A stretch of 64,000 nucleotides of DNA, taken from NCBI RefSeq assembly GCF_007833165.1, contig NZ_VOBQ01000020.1, forward strand, positions 62,001 through 126,000. Direction: 5' to 3'. The notes beneath the pieces were generated by a model. The model had not been told where the DNA came from. It searched no databases and saw only the letters and a list, made by a program, of their open reading frames with translations. The translations under genes and the position numbers were made by a program. Of this stretch, positions 45,332-54,053 are shown in pieces (within the stretch, counting starts at the first letter, position 1; every line of letters starts with the position of its first letter). This stretch comes from Caenimonas sedimenti (GTDB lineage: Bacteria; Pseudomonadota; Gammaproteobacteria; Burkholderiales; Burkholderiaceae_C).

Positions 45332-45784
45332 CTATTTCTTGGCGGAGGCCGCCGGTTTGGCTGCGGGGGCGGCCGCCGTCGCGGTGGCGGCAGGAGCGGG
45401 AGCACCCGCCATGGGGCCCGATTCCATGCACTTCTTGATGTGGCTGTTCTTCGCCGCGCCGGCCAGCTTCTTGTCGGCGGCCGACTTTTCGCAGGCCGAG
45501 GCGATGCCACCACCGTCTTCCATGCACTTCTTGATGTGGCTGGTCTTGGCGGCGCCTGCCAGCTTCTTGTCGGCGGCGGACTTCTCGCAAGCCGCGTTGC
45601 CGCCGCCGCTGTCGGCGTTGCACTTCTTGAGGAAACTGGTCTTGGCCGCCCCCGCGAGCTTCTTGTCAGCGGCCTGCGCGTCGCAGGTGCCTCCCGCCAT
45701 GGGCGCACCGGCGTGGCTGGCGGCAAAAGCCGGGCCGGCCGACAGGGCGACGGCCAGGGTCAAGAGGGAAAACAACTTCTTCAT
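45332..45784 (-). CDS. PsiF-repeat periplasmic protein
   Basis: A 150-residue exported protein: signal peptide 1-22 (ALSAGPAFAA), then three PsiF repeats. Each repeat runs C-x-x-x-A-ADKKLAGAAK-(T/N)S-(F/H)(L/I)KKC, pairing two cysteines. A Pro/Ala-rich tail follows (PAPAATATAAAPAAKPAASAKK). PsiF in E. coli is phosphate-starvation inducible with unknown role and has two repeats; three is longer than usual. GGAG lies a few nt before the ATG on the minus strand. Confidence 0.9.
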   Translation of the reverse strand: MKKLFSLLTLAVALSAGPAFAASHAGAPMAGGTCDAQAADKKLAGAAKTSFLKKCNADSGGGNAACEKSAADKKLAGAAKTSHIKKCMEDGGGIASACEKSAADKKLAGAAKNSHIKKCMESGPMAGAPAPAATATAAAPAAKPAASAKK

Positions 45785-45889
45785 GCGGTACTCCTACAGC
45801 GGGGACAGAAAGGCTGATTCGAGCACACAAGCTGGACAGTCACAAGCCCACGGCCGGGTCGCCGGGGACCCCTCGCCTAAAATCGGCCC

Positions 45890-47563
45890 ATGCTCCAGGT
45901 CAAACAAGAATTGCTCGCCACGCTGGCGGCCGAGCTGGACCGGCTTTCGCCGGGTGCCGGCGACAAGGCCGCTTTCGAGTCGCCCAAGGCGGCCGCGCAC
46001 GGCGACCTGGCCTGCACCGCCGCCATGCAGCTGGCCAAGCCGCTGAAGCGCAATCCCCGGCAGGTGGCCGAAAGCCTGCGCGAAGCACTGCTCGCCACGC
46101 CCACGTTCGGGCGCTGGGTGGACGCGGTCGAAATCGCCGGCCCCGGCTTCCTCAACATCCGCCTGAAGCCCGAGGCCAAGCAGGCCGTGGTGCGCGAAGT
46201 GCTGGCCGCGGGTGCCGGCTTCGGCACCCGACCGGCGAATGGCCAGCGCATGATGGTGGAGTTCGTTTCGGCCAACCCCACCGGGCCGCTGCACGTGGGC
46301 CACGGCCGCCAAGCCGCGCTGGGCGACGCGATCTGCAACCTGTTCGCCACGCAGGGCTGGGACGTCACGCGCGAGTTCTATTACAACGACGCGGGCGTGC
46401 AGATCGAGACGCTGGCGAAGTCCACGCAACTGCGCGCCCAGGGCGTGAAGCCGGGCGACCCGGGCTGGCCGGAAGCAGCCTACAACGGCGAGTACATCCA
46501 GGACATCGCCAACGACTTCCTGGCCCGCCAGACCGTGAAGGCCGACGACCGGGAATTCACCGCCTCGGGCGACGTGAACGACCTGGACGGCATCCGCCAG
46601 TTCGCCGTGGCCTACCTGCGCCACGAACAGGACCTCGACCTGAAAGCGTTCGAGGTGAAATTCGACAACTACTTCCTCGAGTCCAGCCTCTACACCACCG
46701 GCAAGGTGGACAACGCCGTCAAGCGCCTGCAGGAGGCCGGCAAGACCTACGAGCAGGACGGCGCGCTGTGGCTCAGATCCACCGACTACGGCGACGACAA
46801 GGACCGCGTGATGCGCAAGTCCGATGGCAGCTACACCTACTTCGTGCCCGACGTCGCGTACCACATCACCAAGTGGGAGCGCGGCTTCAGGAAGGTGGTG
46901 AACATCCAGGGCACCGACCACCACGGCACCATCGCGCGCGTGCGCGCCGGCCTGCAGGCGGCCGGCGTCGGCATCCCGCAGGGTTACCCGGACTACGTGC
47001 TGCACACCATGGTGCGGGTGATGCGCGGCGGCGAGGAGGTGAAGATCTCCAAGCGCGCGGGCAGCTACGTGACGCTGCGCGACTTGATCGAGTGGACGAG
47101 CAAGGACGCGGTCCGGTTCTTCCTGCTCTCGCGCAAGCCGGACACCGAGTACGTGTTCGACGTCGACCTGGCGCTGGCGCAGAACAACGACAACCCGGTC
47201 TACTACGTGCAGTACGCCCATGCCCGGATCTGCTCGGTGCTGGCGACCTGGGGGGGCGACCCCGCGACCTTGTCGGGGTCCGACCTGTCGGCGCTGGAGA
47301 GCCCCGCCGCGTTGAACCTGATGTTGCAGCTAGCCCGTTATCCGGAGATGCTGACGATGGCCGCGGCCGATTTCGCGCCGCACGACGTCACCTTCTACCT
47401 GCGCGAGCTGGCTGCGGCGTACCACAGCTACTACGACAGCGAGCGCATCCTGGTGGACGACGAACGGCTCAAGACGGCGCGGTTGGCCCTGGTCGCGGCC
47501 TGCGCGCAGGTATTGCACAATGGCCTGGCGGTGCTGGGCGTCGGCGCCCCGCGCAAGATGTAG
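45890..47563 (+). CDS. argS: Arginyl-tRNA synthetase
   Basis: A 557-residue class I aminoacyl-tRNA synthetase. The HIGH motif is HVGH (135-138 in TGPLHVGHGR) and the KMSKS equivalent is the KISKRAGS segment near 382. The N-terminal ArgS-specific domain (Add-1) covers about 1-100 and the DALR anticodon-binding domain the last 120 residues. Length is usual. It begins a run with the SPOR protein and dsbA, a conserved arrangement in Burkholderiales. Confidence 0.97.
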   Translation: MLQVKQELLATLAAELDRLSPGAGDKAAFESPKAAAHGDLACTAAMQLAKPLKRNPRQVAESLREALLATPTFGRWVDAVEIAGPGFLNIRLKPEAKQAVVREVLAAGAGFGTRPANGQRMMVEFVSANPTGPLHVGHGRQAALGDAICNLFATQGWDVTREFYYNDAGVQIETLAKSTQLRAQGVKPGDPGWPEAAYNGEYIQDIANDFLARQTVKADDREFTASGDVNDLDGIRQFAVAYLRHEQDLDLKAFEVKFDNYFLESSLYTTGKVDNAVKRLQEAGKTYEQDGALWLRSTDYGDDKDRVMRKSDGSYTYFVPDVAYHITKWERGFRKVVNIQGTDHHGTIARVRAGLQAAGVGIPQGYPDYVLHTMVRVMRGGEEVKISKRAGSYVTLRDLIEWTSKDAVRFFLLSRKPDTEYVFDVDLALAQNNDNPVYYVQYAHARICSVLATWGGDPATLSGSDLSALESPAALNLMLQLARYPEMLTMAAADFAPHDVTFYLRELAAAYHSYYDSERILVDDERLKTARLALVAACAQVLHNGLAVLGVGAPRKM

Positions 47564-47579
47564 GTTGAACGAACCCAAC

Positions 47580-48230
47580 GTGAAACACAAACAACGCGGC
47601 TCCGTCATTGTCGGCGTCATCATCGGCGTGGTCCTCGGCCTGGCAGCCGCCCTGGCTGTGGCCGTCTACGTGACCAAGGTGCCGGTGCCCTTCCTGAACA
47701 AGGGACCCAGCCGCACCGCCGAACAGGACGCGGCCGAGACCAAGAAGAACCAGAACTGGGACCCGAACGCCCCGCTGTACGGCAAGAACCCGGCCAAGGC
47801 GGCTTCGGCTCCGGCGGCGTCCGCCTCGGCGCCGGCGGCAGCGGCTTCGACCGCCAAGGCGAAAGACGCCAAGGACAAGGAAGCCGAGAAGTCCAAGGAC
47901 AAGACGCTCGAGCCGCCCGCCGTGGTCGGGCGGCCCCCGCCGGCCGACCCGCTGGGCGACCTGGCGGCGGCCCGCACGGGGAGCGCGGCGGATCCCTTCC
48001 TGTATTTCGTGCAGGCGGGCGCCTTCCGGACGGCGGAAGATGCCGAAGCCCAGCGCGCCAAGCTGTCCCTGATGGGCGTCGAGGCCAAGGTGCTCGAACG
48101 CGAACAGGCTGGACGCCAGGTGTTCCGGGTCCGCGTGGGCCCGTTCGAGAAACGGGAAGACGCCGACCGCAGCAAGGAAAAGATCGAGGCCGGCGGCTTC
48201 GAAACGGCCCTCGTGCGCGTCCAGCGCTGA
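47580..48230 (+). CDS. SPOR domain protein (FtsN-like)
   Basis: A 216-residue membrane-anchored protein. A single helix (about residues 8-30, VIVGVIIGVVLGLAAALAVAVYV) follows a short basic tail, then an Ala/Pro/Lys-rich periplasmic linker and a C-terminal SPOR domain (about 140-216, FLYFVQAGAFRTAEDAEAQRAKL) that binds denuded septal peptidoglycan. Probably a division protein of the FtsN type. No ATG fits; GTG at 47580 is chosen, with TTG at 47565 as the alternative, and neither has a strong Shine-Dalgarno. It starts 16 nt after argS. Confidence 0.85.
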   Translation: MKHKQRGSVIVGVIIGVVLGLAAALAVAVYVTKVPVPFLNKGPSRTAEQDAAETKKNQNWDPNAPLYGKNPAKAASAPAASASAPAAAASTAKAKDAKDKEAEKSKDKTLEPPAVVGRPPPADPLGDLAAARTGSAADPFLYFVQAGAFRTAEDAEAQRAKLSLMGVEAKVLEREQAGRQVFRVRVGPFEKREDADRSKEKIEAGGFETALVRVQR

Positions 48231-48291
48231 AGCCTTCAGGAACCTTCGCCTTCCCCCCGGCTCTGAGCCAGTTCTAGGAGAAAAAACGGAA

Positions 48292-48945
48292 ATGAATCGA
48301 CGCGAGTTTTCGGCCGGAGCGGCCTGTTTGGTGGGCGCCGCGGCGCTCGGTTGGCCCGGCTTCGCGCTGGCGCAGCGCAAGCCCGAGGAAGGCAAGGAAT
48401 TCCGCACGCTCGACAAGCGCGTGCCGGTCGATGCGCCGGCCGGCAAGATCGAGGTGATCGAGTTCTTCTGGTACAGCTGCCCGCATTGCAACGCTTTCGA
48501 ACCCAAGCTGGTCAGCTGGATCAAGAGCGCCCCCGCCGACATCGTGGTGCGCCGGGTGCCCGTCGCCTTCCGCGACGACTTCGTGCCGCAGCAGCGCCTG
48601 TTCTACACCCTGGAGGCCATGGGCAAGCTCGACGACCTGCACCACAAGGTGTTCGCGTCCATCCACGGCTCGACCAAGGAAGCCCTCAACCGCGAAGAGC
48701 TGATCGTCGCGTGGGCCGAAAAGAACGGGCTGGACAAGGCCAAGTTCGCCGAGACCTACAACTCGTTCTCCGTGCAGACCAAGGCGCGCCGCGCCACGCA
48801 GCTGCAGGACGCCTACAAGGTCGAAGGGGTGCCCGCGATGGGCGTCGCCGGCCGGTACTACACCGACGGCACGATGGCTGGCACCATCGAAAAGGCCTTG
48901 CAGGTCACTGACTACCTGATCGGCGAGGCCCGCAAGGCCAAGTAA
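48292..48945 (+). CDS. dsbA: Thiol:disulfide interchange protein DsbA
   Basis: A 217-residue periplasmic oxidase introducing disulfides. The active site is C63-P-H-C66 (WYSCPHCNAF), with the cis-Pro in EGVPAMGVAG. The signal peptide begins NRREFSAGAA, resembling a twin-arginine motif, unusual for DsbA. ATG has AGGAGA upstream. It follows the SPOR gene by 61 nt and ends in a terminator. Confidence 0.95.
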   Translation: MNRREFSAGAACLVGAAALGWPGFALAQRKPEEGKEFRTLDKRVPVDAPAGKIEVIEFFWYSCPHCNAFEPKLVSWIKSAPADIVVRRVPVAFRDDFVPQQRLFYTLEAMGKLDDLHHKVFASIHGSTKEALNREELIVAWAEKNGLDKAKFAETYNSFSVQTKARRATQLQDAYKVEGVPAMGVAGRYYTDGTMAGTIEKALQVTDYLIGEARKAK

Positions 48946-48977
48946 AAGCGCACGGCGCCTGCGCGTCCTGCCGCAGA

Positions 48978-49001
48978 AAAGGCCCGCTCGCGCGGGCCTT
49001 T
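48978..49001. terminator. Terminator after dsbA
   Basis: AAAGGCCCGC, loop TCGC, GCGGGCCTTT. A 10-bp stem ending in T's, 33 nt after the dsbA stop and 44 nt before the lptA ATG, separating the argS-SPOR-dsbA run from lptA-lptB-rpoN. Confidence 0.8.
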
Positions 49002-49044
49002 CCGTTTTCTGCTGGCTACAATGCCCAGCAAGATTCATGCCTCT

Positions 49045-49677
49045 ATGAAACACCCTTCTGCCTCCCTCTGGCTCGCCCTGGCTCTCGCGCTGGCCACGAC
49101 GGGCGCGGCCGCCGAAAAAGCGGATCGCGCCAAGCCCATGAACATCGAGGCGGACGCCCTGCGGTACGACGATTTGCGGCAGACCAGCGTCTTCACCGGC
49201 CGCGTCGTGCTGACCAAGGGCACGATCGTCATCCGTGGCGCGAAGGTCGAGGTCAAGCAGGACCCCGACGGCTTCCAGCATGGCGTGGTGACGGCCGAGC
49301 CAGGCAAGCTGGCGTTCTTCCGGCAGAAGCGGGAAGGCGTCGACGAGTTCATCGAGGGCGAGGCGCAGACCATCGAGTACGACGGCCGGGCCGACAAGGT
49401 CAAGTTCATCAGCCGCGCCGAGATGCGGCGCTTCCGCGGCACCACGCTGAACGACGAGATGACGGGCAGCCTGATCACGTACGACAACACGACCGACGTG
49501 TTCACGGTGGACGGCGGGCCCGCGGGCGCCACCCCGGCGACCCCGGGTGGCCGGGTCCGCGCGACCCTGGCCCCGCGCCCTGGCGCGTCGGCGCCGGCTG
49601 CAGCGGCCCCTGCCACACCGGCCCCCGCACCGGCGCGCCTGCGCCCCAGCACGACCCTGGGCGGAGAGGCCCGCTGA
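49045..49677 (+). CDS. lptA: Lipopolysaccharide transport periplasmic protein LptA
   Basis: A 210-residue protein bridging the inner- and outer-membrane Lpt complexes. Signal peptide about 1-24 (LALALALATTGAAAE), then the OstA beta-jellyroll (PMNIEADALRYDDLRQTSVFTGRVVLTKGTIVIRGAKVEV). The C-terminus carries a Pro/Ala-rich tail of about 45 residues beyond the fold. ATG at 49045 begins the signal; an earlier in-frame ATG at 49021 is possible. The stop overlaps the lptB start (TGATG). Confidence 0.92.
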   Translation: MKHPSASLWLALALALATTGAAAEKADRAKPMNIEADALRYDDLRQTSVFTGRVVLTKGTIVIRGAKVEVKQDPDGFQHGVVTAEPGKLAFFRQKREGVDEFIEGEAQTIEYDGRADKVKFISRAEMRRFRGTTLNDEMTGSLITYDNTTDVFTVDGGPAGATPATPGGRVRATLAPRPGASAPAAAAPATPAPAPARLRPSTTLGGEAR

Positions 49678-50465
49678 TGGGCGACGCCGAAACCGGCCGT
49701 CCGGAAGCACCGGCGGCTGCCGAAACCAGCCGGCTGGAAGCGCGCCACCTGAAGAAGTCCTATGCGGGCCGCAAAGTGGTGCAGGACGTTTCCCTGGCGG
49801 TCGCCAAGGGCGAAGTGGTCGGGCTGCTCGGCCCCAATGGCGCGGGCAAGACCACGTCGTTCTACATGATCGTCGGCCTGGTGCGTGCCGACGGCGGCGA
49901 GATCTCGATCGACGGCCGCTCGGTGGAGCACATGCCGATCCACCGGCGCTCGCGGCTGGGGCTGTCGTACCTGCCGCAGGAAGCGTCGATCTTCCGCAAG
50001 CTGAACGTCGAGGACAACGTGCGCGCCGTGCTCGAGCTGCAGCGTGGCCCCGACGAGGCGCCGCTCACGCACGACGAGATCGAGAAGCGCCTGACCACGC
50101 TGCTGCAGGACCTGCGGGTGGAGCACCTGCGCGACTCGCCGGCGCTGGCGCTGTCGGGCGGCGAGCGCCGCCGGGTGGAGATCGCGCGGGCGCTGGCGAC
50201 GCAGCCGCGCTTCATCCTGCTGGACGAGCCGTTCGCCGGCATCGACCCGATCGCGGTGATCGAGATCCAGCGCATCATCGGCTTCCTGAAATCGCGCGGC
50301 ATCGGCGTGCTGATCACCGACCACAACGTGCGCGAGACACTGGGCATCTGCGACCACGCGTACATCATCAGCGAGGGCTGCGTGCTGGCCCAGGGCACGC
50401 CCTCCGAGATCGTCAACAACGCCGACGTGCGCCGGGTCTACCTCGGTGAGCACTTCCGGATGTAA
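49677..50465 (+). CDS. lptB: LPS export ABC transporter ATPase LptB
   Basis: A 262-residue ATPase powering LptFG extraction of LPS from the inner membrane. Walker A is GPNGAGKTT, signature LSGGERRR, Walker B FILLDEPFAGIDP, and H-loop ITDHNVRETL, all diagnostic for LptB. About 20 extra residues precede the family start (EARHLKKSYAGRKVV). Overlaps lptA and is followed by rpoN after 21 nt. Confidence 0.96.
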   Translation: MGDAETGRPEAPAAAETSRLEARHLKKSYAGRKVVQDVSLAVAKGEVVGLLGPNGAGKTTSFYMIVGLVRADGGEISIDGRSVEHMPIHRRSRLGLSYLPQEASIFRKLNVEDNVRAVLELQRGPDEAPLTHDEIEKRLTTLLQDLRVEHLRDSPALALSGGERRRVEIARALATQPRFILLDEPFAGIDPIAVIEIQRIIGFLKSRGIGVLITDHNVRETLGICDHAYIISEGCVLAQGTPSEIVNNADVRRVYLGEHFRM

Positions 50466-50486
50466 GAGACGGCGAGCTGGACGAAC

Positions 50487-52067
50487 ATGAAACAGGGCCT
50501 GTCCCTCCGGGTCTCGCAGCACCTGGCGCTGACGCCCCAGCTGCAGCAGTCGATCCGCCTCCTGCAGCTCTCGACGCTGGAACTCGGCCAGGAGATCCAG
50601 CAGATGCTGGACGACAACCCCTTCCTCGACATTCATGCGGACGACCCGGTCGGCGAGGAATTCGGCCCCGCCCAATCCGATGCGCCGCCGCCCCGCGAGG
50701 AATCCGACATCGACTTCGGCGGTGAAGCTCCACTGAACGGCCACGAGCCACCCAGGGCAACCCAGACGGAAGCGGCCTCCGAACCCGCTGCGGATGCCCC
50801 GGACTATGGCGACGACACGGCGCCGAGCTGGGACGGCGACGGCAGCACTGAAACCGTGGCCGACGACGGCGAATGGGGCGGCGACGCGCCGGCGAAGAAG
50901 AACAACCTGGGCGACGACAGCGAGGTGGACGCGACCGACCTGGCCCGCGGCAACGAATCGCTGCAATCCTGGCTGCACCGGCAGGCCCTGTCGCTGCGCC
51001 TGTCGGAGGAAGACCGGGCCGCGCTGCGCTTCCTGATCGAATCGCTCAACGACGACGGCTACCTCGAGGAGACGCCGGAGGCGATGGCCGCGGGCCTGGC
51101 GCCGCATGACCTCGAGCAGCAGGAAGAGCTGGTGCACAAGTTCACCATGGCGATGCACCTGCTGCAAAGCCTGGAGCCCACGGGGGTGGGGGCGCGTTCG
51201 CTGGCCGAGTGCCTGACGCTGCAGCTGCGCGTGCTGCAGCAGGCGGCGCCCGATGACGCCGTGATCCCGCTGGCGATGCGCATGTGCCGGCAGCCGATCG
51301 ACCTGCTGGCCCGGCGCGACGTCAAGCGGCTGGCGGCGCTGTGCGGCGACAGCGAGGCGCAGGTGAAGCTGGCCATCGCCATGATCACGCGGCTGGAACC
51401 CAAGCCGGGCCGGCGCTTCATCGACGTCGAACGCAACATCATCGTGCCCGACGTGCTGGTGACCAAGATCGGACGCACCGCGCAGGCACGCTTCCGCGTG
51501 CAGCTCAATCCCGACGTGGTGCCGCGCCTGCGCGTGCACGACGTCTACGCCGGCGCGTTGAAGGCGCACAAGGGCGAAGGCCACCAGGCGCTGCAGCAGC
51601 GGCTGCAGGAGGCCCGCTGGTTCATCAAGAACATCCAGCAGCGCTTCGACACCATCCTGCGCGTTTCCACCGCGATCGTCGAGCGCCAGAAGAACTTCTT
51701 CTCGCATGGCGAGCTGGCCATGCGGCCGCTGGTGCTGCGTGAGATCGCCGACGAACTGGGCTTGCACGAGTCCACCATCTCGCGCGTCACCACGGCCAAG
51801 TACATGTCCACGCCCTTCGGCACGTTCGAGCTCAAGTACTTCTTCGGCTCCGCGCTCGGCACGGAGACCGGCGGCAATGCCTCCAGCACGGCGGTACGTG
51901 CGCTCATCAAGCAGCTGGTGGCGGCGGAGAGCACCAAGAAGCCGCTGTCGGACAGCCAGATCAGCGAGATGCTGAAAGAGCAGGGCATCGAATGCGCGCG
52001 CCGCACCGTGGCCAAGTACCGCGAAGCGCTGCGGATCGCGCCGGCCAACCTGCGGAAGGCTTTGTGA
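50487..52067 (+). CDS. rpoN: RNA polymerase sigma-54 factor
   Basis: A 526-residue sigma factor recognising -24/-12 promoters and needing enhancer-binding ATPases. The Leu/Gln-rich activator-interacting region I (MKQGLSLRVSQHLALTPQLQ) is followed by an acidic region II, a core-binding domain, the HTH (DELGLHESTISRVTTAKYM) and the RpoN box ARRTVAKYRE near the end. A little longer than E. coli RpoN (477), mainly in region II. The stop overlaps the next gene's GTG start. The usual downstream gene hpf is absent. Confidence 0.97.
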   Translation: MKQGLSLRVSQHLALTPQLQQSIRLLQLSTLELGQEIQQMLDDNPFLDIHADDPVGEEFGPAQSDAPPPREESDIDFGGEAPLNGHEPPRATQTEAASEPAADAPDYGDDTAPSWDGDGSTETVADDGEWGGDAPAKKNNLGDDSEVDATDLARGNESLQSWLHRQALSLRLSEEDRAALRFLIESLNDDGYLEETPEAMAAGLAPHDLEQQEELVHKFTMAMHLLQSLEPTGVGARSLAECLTLQLRVLQQAAPDDAVIPLAMRMCRQPIDLLARRDVKRLAALCGDSEAQVKLAIAMITRLEPKPGRRFIDVERNIIVPDVLVTKIGRTAQARFRVQLNPDVVPRLRVHDVYAGALKAHKGEGHQALQQRLQEARWFIKNIQQRFDTILRVSTAIVERQKNFFSHGELAMRPLVLREIADELGLHESTISRVTTAKYMSTPFGTFELKYFFGSALGTETGGNASSTAVRALIKQLVAAESTKKPLSDSQISEMLKEQGIECARRTVAKYREALRIAPANLRKAL

Positions 52068-53281
52068 GCACCCTGTCCCTCTTCCTGCCCTGCGCCAGCG
52101 GTGTGGAGCCGTACCTGCTGGACGAAGTGACGCGTGTCGCCGGCCCCGCTGCCGTGGGACCACAGGCCGTGCGCGGCGGGATCGCGCTGCAAGGCAGCGG
52201 TGACACGATCATGCGGCTCAACCTGCACAGCCGGCTCGCGCAGCGGGTGCTCCTGCAGGTGTTCCACGGGCCCTACCGCGCCGAGGACGATCTGTATGCG
52301 GCGGCGCACGGCGTCGCCTGGGAAGACTGGTTCAACACCCGGCAGAGCTTCAAGATCGAGCTGACGGCGCACCAGAGCCCGCTCAAGAGCCTGAATTTCG
52401 CGGCCCTCAAGATCAAGGACGCGGTGGCCGACCGCTTCCGCGAACGCGGTGGTGCGCGGCCCGACGTCGACACGCAGAGGGCCGACGTGCGCATCTTCGC
52501 GCACCTGGCCGAGGAACTGGCGACGCTGTACATCGACACGTCGGGCGAGCCGCTGTTCAAGCGCGGCTGGCGCGAGGACAAGGGCGAGGCGCCGCTGAAG
52601 GAAACCCTGGCGGCGGCCATGCTCGCGGCCAGCGGCTGGGACGCCGCCACGCCGCTCTACGACCCCTGTTGCGGCAGCGGCACCATTGCCATCGAAGCCG
52701 CGCAGATCGCCTGCAACATCGCGCCAGGGTCATTGCGCCGCTTCGGTTTCGAGAGACTGGCGCCGCATCGGCCGGCCGACTGGGGCGCCATCGTGCGCGA
52801 AGCGGAGGCCGCGCGGCGGGCGCCCGCCGCACCGATCTTCGGCAGCGACGTCGCGCACCGCATGGTCGACTTCGCCCAGCGCAACGCGGAGCGGGCCGGC
52901 GTGGCGCAGGCCGTGCAGTTCCGCGGCGGCGACGCGCTGCAGCGCATGCCGCCCTCCGACACACCCGGCATGATGCTGCTGAATCCGCCCTATGGCGAAC
53001 GCATCGAGGCCGGCGGCATCGCGGGCCCGGGCCGGGGCGGGCGAGAGCAGGCGCAGATGGACCAGGGCGGCGACTTCTTCACGCAGCTGGCCGCGCACTG
53101 GAAGCGCCACTACGCGGGCTGGAACGCCTGGGTGCTTTCGCCCGACCTGAAGCTGCCGACGCGGATGCGGCTGAAGGAATCGCGCCGCGTCCCGATGTGG
53201 AACGGCCCGATCGAATGCCGGCTGTTCCGCTTCGACATGGTGGCGGGCTCCGCCCGGGCGCGCGATGCGGCTGGTGCTTGA
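52064..53281 (+). CDS. THUMP-domain class I SAM-dependent rRNA methyltransferase
   Basis: A 405-residue enzyme of the RlmL N-half/YpsC type. The THUMP region (about 50-160) binds RNA; the methyltransferase domain has DPCCGSGTIAIEAA for SAM binding and NPPYGER for catalysis at guanine N2. It lacks the RlmK half of E. coli RlmKL, so only the m2G2445-type activity is expected. GTG at 52064 overlaps the rpoN stop (GTGA), indicating translational coupling; no ATG fits. The 3' end overlaps the PIN gene by 17 nt. Confidence 0.9.
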   Translation: MSTLSLFLPCASGVEPYLLDEVTRVAGPAAVGPQAVRGGIALQGSGDTIMRLNLHSRLAQRVLLQVFHGPYRAEDDLYAAAHGVAWEDWFNTRQSFKIELTAHQSPLKSLNFAALKIKDAVADRFRERGGARPDVDTQRADVRIFAHLAEELATLYIDTSGEPLFKRGWREDKGEAPLKETLAAAMLAASGWDAATPLYDPCCGSGTIAIEAAQIACNIAPGSLRRFGFERLAPHRPADWGAIVREAEAARRAPAAPIFGSDVAHRMVDFAQRNAERAGVAQAVQFRGGDALQRMPPSDTPGMMLLNPPYGERIEAGGIAGPGRGGREQAQMDQGGDFFTQLAAHWKRHYAGWNAWVLSPDLKLPTRMRLKESRRVPMWNGPIECRLFRFDMVAGSARARDAAGA

Positions 53282-53690
53282 CACCAATATCGTGCTGGAC
53301 TTGCTGGTGTTCCGCGATCCGGCGATGGCCCCGGTTGCAGCGGGTCTGGCCGACGGGAGCTTCGAATGGCTGGCGACCGCGACCATGCGGGAGGAACTGG
53401 CGCGCGTCCTCGCGTACCCCAAGCTGGCGCCACGCGTGGGGCTGGCGCGCGGGGATGCACTCGCCGTGCTCGCCGATTTCGATCGTCTTGCCCGCGTCGT
53501 CCCGCCGCCCGGCCGGGCACCCCTGACCTGCGGCGATGCGGATGACCAGAAATTCATCGACCTGGCGGTGGCCGAGCGGTGCGTGCTGCTGAGCAAGGAT
53601 GCCGATGTCTTGCGGATGGCCAAACGGCTGGGACGCCTGGAGGTGACGGCGGCCTCGGGCCTGACGGGATTCCGTACTACTTCACAGTAG
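53265..53690 (+). CDS. PIN-domain protein (putative toxin, COG1569-like)
   Basis: A 141-residue PIN nuclease. Acidic residues are in VLDTNIVLDLL (D6), EEL (mid-protein), and GDADDQKFIDLAV with the later LLSKDADVL, the usual four-acid Mg site. The group is listed as toxin-like, but no antitoxin gene is adjacent: upstream it overlaps the RNA methyltransferase and downstream there is only a weak small ORF. It may act as a stand-alone RNase co-expressed with rpoN and the methyltransferase. Confidence 0.85.
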   Translation: MRLVLDTNIVLDLLVFRDPAMAPVAAGLADGSFEWLATATMREELARVLAYPKLAPRVGLARGDALAVLADFDRLARVVPPPGRAPLTCGDADDQKFIDLAVAERCVLLSKDADVLRMAKRLGRLEVTAASGLTGFRTTSQ

Positions 53691-53783
53691 GGGCGGCGCC
53701 ACCGGAAGCGCCGCCCGGCGACTACAGTCCGGGCCCGCGCATCATGGGAATCTGCGGGTCACGAACAACGACCCGAGCAGACC

Positions 53784-54053
53784 GTGAATTCCGCCTTCGA
53801 CGACAAGAGCCGGCTGGTGCGCAACCTGCTGGCCCTGCGCATGCTGCTGGCCATGGACCAGATGCAGACCGGCAAGTGGGCCGACCACATCGAGGACATC
53901 GACACCACGCTGGCCGGCCTCGGCCACGACATGAAATCCACCGCCGCCTGCGCCGCCGACAGCGTGCGCCGATCGATGCTGCTGCCGCACCTGGTCAGCG
54001 GAAGAACGCGCGCAAGGCGTCGGCCGTCGGCCCGGGCAGTTCCTCGGGAATGA
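53784..54053 (+). CDS. Possible small hypothetical protein
   Basis: An 89-residue frame from GTG at 53784, no recognised family. The first 65 residues look protein-like (charged and amphipathic, RNLLALRMLLAMDQMQTGKWADHIEDIDTTLAG), the last 20 are Arg-rich and overlap the convergent hydrolase gene by 59 nt, which looks non-coding. No good ribosome-binding site. It could be a real gene whose end has drifted, or chance. Confidence 0.35.
   Translation: MNSAFDDKSRLVRNLLALRMLLAMDQMQTGKWADHIEDIDTTLAGLGHDMKSTAACAADSVRRSMLLPHLVSGRTRARRRPSARAVPRE

Noticed and set aside
49035..52163. 1042-codon open frame on the minus strand
   Set aside because: Antisense of lptA, lptB and rpoN; no recognisable domain in its translation.
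53265..53690. Complete toxin-antitoxin pair
   Set aside because: No antitoxin-like DNA-binding gene overlaps or adjoins the PIN gene on the same strand.
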